From: BMS3ABIN04 sp965554225
GTDB taxonomy: Bacteria; Bacteroidota; Ignavibacteria; Ignavibacteriales; Melioribacteraceae
Reading direction: 5' to 3'
Assembly (NCBI GenBank): GCA_965554225.1
Contig: CBEVZC010000159.1
Span: 1-6,174 of the forward strand
DNA length: 6,174 nucleotides
In this document: positions 1 to 6,138 of the stretch, piece after piece
How the letters are laid out: each line of letters begins with the position of its first letter
How positions within the stretch are numbered: position 1 is the stretch's first letter
Translations under genes and position numbers: made by a program
Notes under the pieces: model-generated
Database searches by the model: none
Told to the model about the DNA's origin: nothing
Seen by the model: only the letters and a program-made list of their open reading frames with translations

Positions 1-45
1 ATTTGGGAAAATTTGGAATTTCTAAATTATTTGAGGGAAATTTAA
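1..45 (+). CDS. Possible C-terminal tail of an upstream gene (partial)
   Basis: Frame 1 is open from the window edge to a TAA at 43-45 and would encode 14 residues, IWENLEFLNYLREI. The composition is protein-like, but the stretch is far too short for a family assignment. Frame 3 is also open from the edge to a TAA at 78-80 (25 residues), so which frame is real, if either, cannot be decided here. If frame 1 is real, the gap to the membrane-protein gene is about 55 bp. Confidence 0.25.
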   Translation: MWENLEFLNYLREI

Positions 46-100
46 AATATTATATTATTTTAATTACATATAGAAATTAAATTAACTTAGAAAGAAGTTT

Positions 101-1138
101 TTGAAAAATAAATCACGGGCAGTAACTCAAGTTGAAAGACTTACAGCGCTTTGGGCTTTTAGCGAGGCGGTTTTGGGCGGAATTCTCCACGCATTTAAAA
201 TTCCGGTCACAGGCCTTTTCCTCGGAAGTTTTGCAGTCGTTTTTATAAGTCTGATTTTTTACTATTCCCAAAATCCCCGCCAAATATTAAAATCTACTTT
301 TATTGTAATTCTTGTAAAGTTTATTGTTAGTCCTTATTCGCCTATTACGGCATATTTTGCCGTATTAGTACAAGGTCTTTTTGGATTTTTATTCTTCTAT
401 TTTAAGGTTTTTTATAAAACTTCTGCAATTTTATTGGGCATTACAGCGGTTACATTATCCGGAGTTCAGAAGCTAATTATTTATACTCTTCTTTTCGGAT
501 TTACATTTTGGAAATCAATAAACTTGTTTTATCAATATTTATTAGGAAAGTTTTTAAGCAATCCGGGAAATTTGGAGAATATTGATTTAAGTCTTTGGAT
601 TATCCTATTATATCTTTCTATTCATATAGTTGTCGGTTTCTTTGCCGGATTTATTGCCGGAAAATTGCCCGGCTGGATTGAAATATACTATGAGGAGTTA
701 AAAGACAAACTTTACCTTGATTCCTCGGCTATGTTGAAAATACCGCCTAAAGGGAAAAAGAAAGCTTGGTGGGAGCGAAAATCGACAATAGTACTATTTT
801 TATTTTTCTTGGCAATCCTAGTGCTTTCTTACACTAATCCTGCATTTGGTAAAAACCACTTTACGCAGGTAATCATAATGATAATTAGAGCTTTTGTTAT
901 ATTATTCTTATGGTTAAAGGTTTTATTACCTGTAATTAATAAACTTTTCAAGAAGTATTTAAAGGACAGAGAAAACAAGTATTCTGAGGAAGTAAATGGA
1001 ATAATTTCTCAATTCCCTCAATTTAAATTAATTGTTTCGGAAAGCTGGAAGATATCCGGTTCACAAAAGGGGTTAAATAAATTAAAATATTTTTTCTCGA
1101 TAATATTTATTTTTTTATTAAAATATGAATTTGAATAA
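101..1138 (+). CDS. Polytopic membrane protein, ECF-transporter S-component-like
   Basis: This 345-residue protein is almost entirely hydrophobic. By eye, membrane segments lie near residues 15-32, 36-56, 63-80, 83-103, 106-133, 165-187, 228-249 and 254-283, with a short one at about 328-341. Lys/Arg-rich loops at about 198-228 and 279-296 are probably cytoplasmic. The N-terminal half (GGILHAFKIP, then GLFLGSF, then AYFAVLVQGLFG) reads like an S component of an energy-coupling-factor importer, a family with short hydrophobic helices and Gly/Pro-rich turns. That is inference from pattern, and the substrate is unknown. The second half is not recognised. The start is TTG at 101: an in-frame TAA at 83-85 bounds the ORF, and the first in-frame ATG is codon 211, deep inside the protein. 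A weak SD-like AGAAAGAAG (89-97) lies only 3 nt upstream. The stop shares one base with the next start (TAATG), implying translational coupling to the NTPase gene. Confidence 0.8.
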   Translation: MKNKSRAVTQVERLTALWAFSEAVLGGILHAFKIPVTGLFLGSFAVVFISLIFYYSQNPRQILKSTFIVILVKFIVSPYSPITAYFAVLVQGLFGFLFFYFKVFYKTSAILLGITAVTLSGVQKLIIYTLLFGFTFWKSINLFYQYLLGKFLSNPGNLENIDLSLWIILLYLSIHIVVGFFAGFIAGKLPGWIEIYYEELKDKLYLDSSAMLKIPPKGKKKAWWERKSTIVLFLFFLAILVLSYTNPAFGKNHFTQVIIMIIRAFVILFLWLKVLLPVINKLFKKYLKDRENKYSEEVNGIISQFPQFKLIVSESWKISGSQKGLNKLKYFFSIIFIFLLKYEFE

Positions 1139-1614
1139 TGCAAAATCTTTATATTTTGAGCGGACCAATCAGGACAGGTAAATCAACCAAATTACTGAAA
1201 TGGTCGGAAAACAAAAAAAGTGTAGCAGGAATTCTGCAATATGAACTTAATGGCAATCGTGTTATCCGGAATATTTCAAGTGGAGAGGTTTTGATCCTTG
1301 AAGCTGAGAACTTGAAAAAAAGTAAAATAATTAAAGTCGGAAAATTTTTATTTAATAAAGATGTATTTCGTTGGGCACAAAAACAAATAAAGCAATCGTT
1401 TCAAGAAAAACCTGACTGGCTAATAATTGATGAATACGGGAAACTTGAATTAGATAATAAAGGACTTGAACCTGCAATTTCAGAGGTAATTAAAAAATCT
1501 AAGAGCCAAGATTATCCTAAGATAATTTTAGTTATTAGAGAATATCTTAAAAACGAGTTTCTAAAGAAATTTGAGCTGGAAAGTTCGGATTATCAATATT
1601 TCAATTTCGGATAA
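1138..1614 (+). CDS. THEP1-like P-loop NTPase (NTPase_1 family)
   Basis: A small 158-residue soluble nucleotide-binding protein. A Walker A motif, GPIRTGKST, lies at residues 9-17 (Lys15, Ser16). A Walker B with its following signature, LIIDEYGKLEL, lies at about 95-105 (Asp98, Glu99). The DE-x-G-x-(L/M)-E pattern, and a VGKFLFN segment before an amphipathic helix, match the THEP1 nucleoside-triphosphatase family. Those proteins are about 170-190 residues long and hydrolyse NTPs in vitro, but their physiological role is poorly defined. MobB and YqeC, P-loop proteins tied to molybdenum hydroxylases, were considered; the Walker B context fits THEP1 better. The ATG overlaps the stop of the membrane-protein gene by one base and has no SD sequence, so translation is probably coupled. 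The pairing suggests the NTPase serves the membrane protein or its cargo. That is inference: it lacks an ABC signature motif and is not a standard ECF ATPase. Confidence 0.75.
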   Translation: MQNLYILSGPIRTGKSTKLLKWSENKKSVAGILQYELNGNRVIRNISSGEVLILEAENLKKSKIIKVGKFLFNKDVFRWAQKQIKQSFQEKPDWLIIDEYGKLELDNKGLEPAISEVIKKSKSQDYPKIILVIREYLKNEFLKKFELESSDYQYFNFG

Positions 1615-1618
1615 TTTT

Positions 1619-1655
1619 AAACTACAGACTTTATAATTACTTAATTTTGTAGTTT
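1619..1655. repeat. Inverted repeat between the NTPase and PLP-enzyme genes
   Basis: Perfect 8-bp arms, AAACTACA (1619-1626) and TGTAGTTT (1648-1655), are separated by 21 bp. In RNA the stem could gain a few wobble and A-U pairs on either side. It begins 5 bp after the NTPase stop. The 3' side (GATTTTAAAATAG) is not a clean U tract, so it is a poor intrinsic terminator. It could be a weak terminator or processing hairpin, or an operator for the downstream pair of genes. An AT-rich background makes chance repeats fairly common. Confidence 0.4.
1642..1649 (+). promoter_or_regulatory. Possible Bacteroidota-type -7 element
   Basis: TAATTTTG fits the TAnnTTTG -7 consensus of Bacteroidota housekeeping promoters and sits 46 bp upstream of the PLP-enzyme ATG, which would leave a leader of about 40 nt. 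No convincing TTTG -33 box lies about 20 bp upstream. The organism is not known to use this consensus, and the motif is easily produced by AT-rich DNA. It overlaps the right arm of the inverted repeat, which would suit an operator arrangement. Confidence 0.2.
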
Positions 1656-1685
1656 GATTTTAAAATAGTTTATTCAGATAAATTT

Positions 1686-1690
1686 CGGAG
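1686..1690 (+). promoter_or_regulatory. Ribosome binding site of the PLP-enzyme gene
   Basis: CGGAG lies 5 nt upstream of the ATG at 1696. It is the clearest Shine-Dalgarno-like sequence in the window and supports this ATG as the start. Confidence 0.5.
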
Positions 1691-1695
1691 TTAAT

Positions 1696-3162
1696 ATGGA
1701 AAAATGGTCGTGGGAAATTAAAAACCGCCAATATTTGGAAAACACAAAAAAACGAGCACATCGTCAAAACATTATTTTACCAACATTCAATCAGTTAAAA
1801 CATCCTGAAACAATTCCGGCTGAAATTCAAAAGAAATTAGAGAAAGTTGATTTACAAGAAACGCATCCTTTAAATTTATTTAGAATAAATTGGTGCAACG
1901 ATCCGGTTTCCGGAGGAATTGACGGAATAAATTATCTTGAAATACCAAAAGAAATTACGGGTGTTAAAGCAAGAATAATTGGTCTGGTAGGCAAATTTTT
2001 CCCGACCGGTGCGCACAAGGTCGGAGCAACATACGGATGTTTAGCTCCATATCTGGTTACGGGAAGATTTGATCCCGAATATCACAAAGCTGTTTGGCCT
2101 TCTACAGGTAATTACTGCAGGGGCGGAGTGTTTAATTCGAATTTGCTTTCCGTACATTCCGTTGCAATATTGCCTGAAGAGATGAGTCAAGAAAGATTTG
2201 ACTGGCTAAGAGAAAGAGCTGATGAAGTTTTTGCAACGCCGGGTTGTGAAAGTAATGTAAAAGAAATTTACGATAAATGCCACGAGCTGGAAGCTGATAG
2301 TGACGAATATTTAATATTTAATCAATTTGATCAGTTCGGGAATGCAATTTGGCATTATGAAATTACAGGGCATACAATAGAAAAGTTATTCACGGAAGTA
2401 AAAGGAGAAAATCAAAGATTGTCTGCTTACGTAAGTGCCACAGGTTCGGCTGGAACAATAGCAGCGGGAGATTATCTGCGTACCGTTAATCCGCAAATTA
2501 AAGTACTTGCTTCCGAAGCTTTGCAATGTCCAACCTTATTAATGAACGGTTTCGGCGGACACAGAATTGAAGGCATTGGAGATAAGCATGTCCCGTGGAT
2601 TCATAACGCAAAAAATACTGATGTAGTTGCGGCAATTGATGATGAACATCCGCTGAGAGTCTTAAGGTTATTTAATGAGCAATCCGGACAAGAATTCTTG
2701 AATAAAGAATTGGGAGTTGCCGAAGAAACAATAAATAAGCTGCCGTACTTAGGCATTTCATCCGTCAGTAATTTGTTAAGCTCCATAAAGCTTGCTAAAT
2801 ATTACGAGATGAATGAGAACGATATAATATTCACAGTATTTACCGATTCCCGAGAGATGTATAATTCGAGGCTGAAGGAAATGAATGAAGCGTGGGGAAG
2901 CTACAATAAAGAACAAGCTAATGTTGATTGGAATTCCGTAATGAAAAATCAAAGTATTGATTATTTAAAAGAGCTTTCTTATTATGATAAAAAAGCAATT
3001 CATAATCTGAAATATTTTACTTGGGTTGAACAGCAAGGCAAAGATGTAAAAGAATTAAATGCGCAATGGTATGATGAAAATTATTGGGAAGAACGATTTT
3101 CCGTTGTTCCTGAATGGGATAAACTGATTGAAGAATTTAACGCAGAAGTAGGACTTTTATAA
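1696..3162 (+). CDS. PLP-dependent enzyme, fold type II (cysteine synthase/TrpB-like)
   Basis: A complete 488-residue protein with the hallmarks of fold-type II PLP enzymes. The predicted Schiff-base lysine is Lys108 in PTGAHKVGATYG (about 103-114), resembling the GSHK motif of TrpB. STGNY (136-140) is the asparagine/substrate-carboxylate loop. ATGSAGTIAAG (248-258) is the Gly/Ser phosphate-binding loop. GIGDKHVPW (293-301) and LGISSVSN (352-359) are cysteine-synthase-like segments. About 100 aromatic-rich residues after position 390 extend beyond the usual fold, and roughly 60 residues precede the core, so it is longer than cysteine synthase or diaminopropionate ammonia-lyase (about 320-400 residues). 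A lyase or beta-replacement reaction on an amino acid is likely; the substrate is unknown. The hydroxylase gene starts 17 bp downstream, so the two are probably co-transcribed. In E. coli a fold II lyase (YgeX) also lies near a purine hydroxylase gene (xdhD), but the motifs here differ and orthology is not claimed. Confidence 0.85.
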   Translation: MEKWSWEIKNRQYLENTKKRAHRQNIILPTFNQLKHPETIPAEIQKKLEKVDLQETHPLNLFRINWCNDPVSGGIDGINYLEIPKEITGVKARIIGLVGKFFPTGAHKVGATYGCLAPYLVTGRFDPEYHKAVWPSTGNYCRGGVFNSNLLSVHSVAILPEEMSQERFDWLRERADEVFATPGCESNVKEIYDKCHELEADSDEYLIFNQFDQFGNAIWHYEITGHTIEKLFTEVKGENQRLSAYVSATGSAGTIAAGDYLRTVNPQIKVLASEALQCPTLLMNGFGGHRIEGIGDKHVPWIHNAKNTDVVAAIDDEHPLRVLRLFNEQSGQEFLNKELGVAEETINKLPYLGISSVSNLLSSIKLAKYYEMNENDIIFTVFTDSREMYNSRLKEMNEAWGSYNKEQANVDWNSVMKNQSIDYLKELSYYDKKAIHNLKYFTWVEQQGKDVKELNAQWYDENYWEERFSVVPEWDKLIEEFNAEVGLL

Positions 3163-3179
3163 AACAATTTTAATGGCTT

Positions 3180-5747
3180 ATGAAATTTAATTTAAATGGT
3201 ATATCGAAGGAATATAAAGGCGATCCGGAACTTTCGCTTTTGAAATACTTGCGCGAAATTGAAGGAATCACTTCAATGAAAGACGGCTGCTCTCCGCAGG
3301 CAAGCTGCGGATCTTGTACAGTTGAACTAAACGGAAAAGCTGTACTATCTTGCGTTACACCAATGAAAAAAGCTGCGGACGGTAATGTTGTTACTATTGA
3401 GGGAATTGGTGAATACCGGCAGAAAGTTTTTGCAAATGCGTTTGTAGAAAAGGGCGGAACGCAATGCGGATTCTGTATCCCGGGAATTGTAATGCGTTCA
3501 AATGTGCTAATTGACAATAATCCAAATCCAAGCAGAGAGGAAATTGAAAAGACTTTAACACCTCATCTTTGCAGATGTACCGGGTATAAAAAAATTGAGG
3601 AATCAATTGAATATGCTGCGGAAGCCATACGCGAAGGGAAAGAAATTCCCAAGCCGAAGCAAGTAGGTAAAATTGGTAAGAGACAACCCAAATACGATGC
3701 GGATAAATTAACGTTGGGGCAGGCACCTTATGTTGATGATATATTTCTTGATGGAATGTTATTCGGAGCGCTTAAGTTTAGCGATTATCCGAGAGCAAAA
3801 ATATTAGAATTGGATATTGAAGAAGCGGAAAAACTGAAAGGTGTAGTGAAAATTTTTACCGCAAAAGATATACCCGGCAGCAGAAATACCGGTTTAATTG
3901 TAAATGATTGGCCGATGATGGTTTTGCCGGGAGAAGAAACCAGATATGTTGGAGATGCTTTGGCTTTAGTTGTTGCGGTAAACCGGGATATTGCCGGAGA
4001 TGCAGTAAATTTAATAAAAGTCAAGTACGAGGTTTTACAGCCTTTAACTGTTCCCGAAAAAGCGATAGAACCTGACGCACCCAAAATTCATCCGAATGGA
4101 AATTTACTTTCCGAAACAATTATTGACCGCGGTAATGTGGAAAAGGCAAAAGAAGATTCGGCATTCATATCAAGCGGTGTTTACGAAACACAAATGATTG
4201 AACACGGTTATATGGAACCGGAAGCCGCTGTTGCACGACCTTGGAAAGACGGAGTGGAGATATTTTCGCAAGGACAAGGCGTTTATGAGGATCGTAAGCA
4301 AATTGCAAAGGTCTTAAATCTGCCTGAGGAAAAAGTTAAAGTTATTCTGGTACCAAATGGCGGGGGGTTTGGCGGGAAGGAAGATTTATCGGTTCAGCAT
4401 CATGCGGCGCTTGCTGCATATCATCTGAAAAAGCCGGTTAAAATTACTCTATCCCGTGATGAGTCAATTCGTGTTTCACCAAAGCGACATCCGATTAAGA
4501 TGAAATATGAACTTGGTTGTGATGCAAACGGTAAGCTTACGTTTTTGGAAGCTGATATAATCGGTGATACCGGTGCTTATGCTTCCGTTGGAATGAAAGT
4601 GCTTGAACGTGCTGCGGGGCATTCAACCGGAGCGTACACGATACCCAATGTAAAAGTTAATGCCAAAGCGGTTTATACAAATAATTTACCTTGCGGCGCT
4701 ATGCGCGGATTCGGTGCGAACCAAGCCACTTTTGCAATTGAAAGTTGTGTTGATGATTTATGCGTTCAGGGAAATTTTGATCACTGGCAGTTTAGGTATG
4801 ATAACGCAATTAAAAACGGAGATGTAACAGCAACCGGACAAGTTATTATAGCCGGTGCAGGTGTGCGGGAAACTTTGCTTTCTGTAAAAGATGTTTTTCA
4901 AAATGCCGAATTTGCCGGAATTGCCTGCGGAATTAAAAATACGGGAATCGGAAATGGTATGCCGGATGAAGGGGTTGTTAAAATTCAGATTGTATCTGCG
5001 GATAAAGTTATTCTTCATCACGGTTGGACGGAAATGGGGCAGGGTGTTAATACAATGGCTGTCCAATTTTTAAATGAAGAAACCGGGATTCCGCCCGAAT
5101 TTATTGAAGTTAAAGTGGATACAAGCGAAGAAGCAAAATCAGGCATGACAACAGCATCACGCGCAACATCCATCATCGGAAATTCGATTCGTGAAACTTC
5201 CGTAAAACTAAAAGAAGATTTAAAAACAAAAACACTTGCCGAATTAGCCGGAAGAACTTACACCGGTCAATGGATTTGCGACTGGACGACAAAACCGGAA
5301 GACAAAGTTGACGAGATAGTCACACATTATTCATACAGCTATGCAACACAAGTTGTAATTTTAGATGGCGAAGGAAAAATTAAAAAGGTAGTTGCAGCTC
5401 ACGACGCCGGTAAAATTATTAATCCTACTTTGTTCGAAGGACAAATTGAAGGTTCGGTTCATATGGGGTTGGGTTATGCAATATCGGAAGATCTGGAGCT
5501 GGTAAATGGAGTACCGAAATCCACTCGGCTACGTAAACTTGGAATATTACGTGCCAAAGAAACTCCGGACATTGAAGTAATCGGTGTGGAAGTACCCGAC
5601 CCGAACGGACCGCACGGTGCAAAAGGAGTTGGGGAGATAGGACTTGTTCCAACCGCCGGAGCTGTTGCAAATGCGTTTTATCAGTTCGACAAAACGCGTT
5701 ATTACAAACTTCCTATTAAAGATAGAGCAAAAAATAATTCATTTTAA
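3180..5747 (+). CDS. xdh: Selenium-dependent xanthine dehydrogenase-like molybdenum hydroxylase
   Basis: This 855-residue protein fuses the iron-sulfur and molybdopterin parts of a xanthine dehydrogenase without an FAD domain. A plant-type [2Fe-2S] domain has Cys37, Cys43, Cys46 and Cys58. A second [2Fe-2S] domain has Cys96, Cys99, Cys131 and Cys133 (QCGFC, then CRCTGY). The molybdopterin region runs from about 175 to the end, with GGGFGGKE (394-401), ERA (476-478), AMRGFG (507-512), EMGQG (618-622), TTASR (657-661) and GAKGVGE (813-819). Glu401, Arg477 and Glu819 align with bovine Glu802, Arg880 and Glu1261, favouring a purine over an aldehyde substrate. The length, domain order and absence of FAD match the selenium-dependent family (TIGR03311-like, e.g. 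Enterococcus faecalis Xdh), in which selenium is a labile molybdenum ligand rather than selenocysteine; selenium use here is inferred. Probably cytoplasmic: no signal peptide is seen. An in-frame TAA at 3171-3173 leaves ATG 3180 as the first start. There is no SD sequence. An out-of-frame ATG at 3173 gives only a five-codon decoy. Confidence 0.88.
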   Translation: MKFNLNGISKEYKGDPELSLLKYLREIEGITSMKDGCSPQASCGSCTVELNGKAVLSCVTPMKKAADGNVVTIEGIGEYRQKVFANAFVEKGGTQCGFCIPGIVMRSNVLIDNNPNPSREEIEKTLTPHLCRCTGYKKIEESIEYAAEAIREGKEIPKPKQVGKIGKRQPKYDADKLTLGQAPYVDDIFLDGMLFGALKFSDYPRAKILELDIEEAEKLKGVVKIFTAKDIPGSRNTGLIVNDWPMMVLPGEETRYVGDALALVVAVNRDIAGDAVNLIKVKYEVLQPLTVPEKAIEPDAPKIHPNGNLLSETIIDRGNVEKAKEDSAFISSGVYETQMIEHGYMEPEAAVARPWKDGVEIFSQGQGVYEDRKQIAKVLNLPEEKVKVILVPNGGGFGGKEDLSVQHHAALAAYHLKKPVKITLSRDESIRVSPKRHPIKMKYELGCDANGKLTFLEADIIGDTGAYASVGMKVLERAAGHSTGAYTIPNVKVNAKAVYTNNLPCGAMRGFGANQATFAIESCVDDLCVQGNFDHWQFRYDNAIKNGDVTATGQVIIAGAGVRETLLSVKDVFQNAEFAGIACGIKNTGIGNGMPDEGVVKIQIVSADKVILHHGWTEMGQGVNTMAVQFLNEETGIPPEFIEVKVDTSEEAKSGMTTASRATSIIGNSIRETSVKLKEDLKTKTLAELAGRTYTGQWICDWTTKPEDKVDEIVTHYSYSYATQVVILDGEGKIKKVVAAHDAGKIINPTLFEGQIEGSVHMGLGYAISEDLELVNGVPKSTRLRKLGILRAKETPDIEVIGVEVPDPNGPHGAKGVGEIGLVPTAGAVANAFYQFDKTRYYKLPIKDRAKNNSF

Positions 5748-5772
5748 ATTCATTATTGCTCTTATTATTTCT

Positions 5773-5792
5773 ACTGAGTAAATTTACTCAGT
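5773..5792. repeat. Perfect 20-bp palindrome
   Basis: ACTGAGTAAA is followed directly by its exact reverse complement TTTACTCAGT, starting 26 bp after the hydroxylase stop. As RNA it would form an 8-bp stem with an AATT/AAUU tetraloop. The following bases (GCATTGAG) contain no U tract, so it is not a typical intrinsic terminator. It may instead be a dimeric-protein binding site or a 3'-end stabilising hairpin. Confidence 0.6.
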
Positions 5793-5839
5793 GCATTGAG
5801 TAATTTCACTTAATATATTGACTAATTATACTTATTATA
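5774..5839. repeat. Three degenerate tandem 22-bp repeats
   Basis: Three consecutive 22-bp units lie at 5774-5795, 5796-5817 and 5818-5839. They share the pattern yTGAsTAAwTTwyACTyA with an AT-rich tail. By hand, units 2 and 3 agree at 18 of 22 positions, units 1 and 2 at 15 and units 1 and 3 at 14. The first unit contains most of the palindrome, and its dyad decays progressively in units 2 and 3. The array ends 11 bp before the ATPase remnant opens. Low complexity inflates the similarity, but the constant 22-bp period without indels argues for real tandem duplication. Confidence 0.5.
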
Positions 5840-5850
5840 TTTTTCCATAG

Positions 5851-6138
5851 AAATGGGGACGGATTGTTGAAGTTGCAATTGGTGCTCATTTAATTAATTT
5901 TGCAAAAACGGAAAATTACCAAGTTTTTTATTGGCGACATGTAAATAAAGAAGTTGATTTTGTATTACAATATCATGATAAGTTAATTGGAATCGAAGTA
6001 AAAAGCGGAACAACAATCCACAAAAAGGGCATGGATGTATTTAATAAAATGTTTAACCCTGACAAAGTTTTACTTGTGGGAGATAGTGGAATTCCGTGGC
6101 AGGAATTTTTAAAAATAAATCCTTTAGAACTTTTCTAA
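5851..6138 (+). pseudogene. C-terminal remnant of a DUF4143-type ATPase
   Basis: The frame opens immediately after a TAG at 5848-5850 and runs 95 codons to a TAA at 6136-6138. It has no ATG until codon 61 (6031). The peptide carries the usual end of DUF4143 proteins: GRIVEVAIGAHLIN (residues 3-16), VFYWRHVNKEVDFVL (25-39) and IGIEVKSG (46-53), then LLVGDSGIPW near the end. Asp36 and Glu49-x-Lys51 form the PD-(D/E)xK-like pattern typical of this domain. Intact relatives are about 380-430 residues with an N-terminal AAA ATPase (Walker A and B), which is entirely missing here. The 100 bp upstream are non-coding repeats in every frame I read. This is therefore a truncated, probably untranslated relic, left by deletion or by insertion of the upstream genes. 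The intact family is widespread, mobile-looking and of unclear function. Confidence 0.75.

Noticed and set aside
1653..1686. TTTG (1653-1656) plus TAAATTTC (1679-1686) as a Bacteroidota promoter
   Set aside because: The start of transcription would fall about 3 nt before the ATG, and the RBS-like CGGAG would overlap or directly abut the promoter, which is hard to reconcile with the SD-like site.
3173..3190. ATG at 3173 just before the hydroxylase start
   Set aside because: It is out of frame and reaches a TAA after five codons, so it cannot be the hydroxylase start; a regulatory leader peptide is possible but unsupported.
2601..5670. Several minus-strand and alternate-frame open frames of 60-115 codons within the PLP-enzyme and hydroxylase genes
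   Set aside because: They lie entirely or almost entirely opposite or inside strongly supported coding sequence, show no family motifs, and have the composition expected of shadow frames.
3180..5747. Selenocysteine (in-frame TGA) in the hydroxylase
   Set aside because: The frame has no internal TGA; in this family selenium is a cofactor ligand rather than an encoded residue.
5773..5850. Intrinsic terminator or CRISPR-like array after the hydroxylase
   Set aside because: The hairpin has no U tract after it, and the three units are directly adjacent with no unique spacers.
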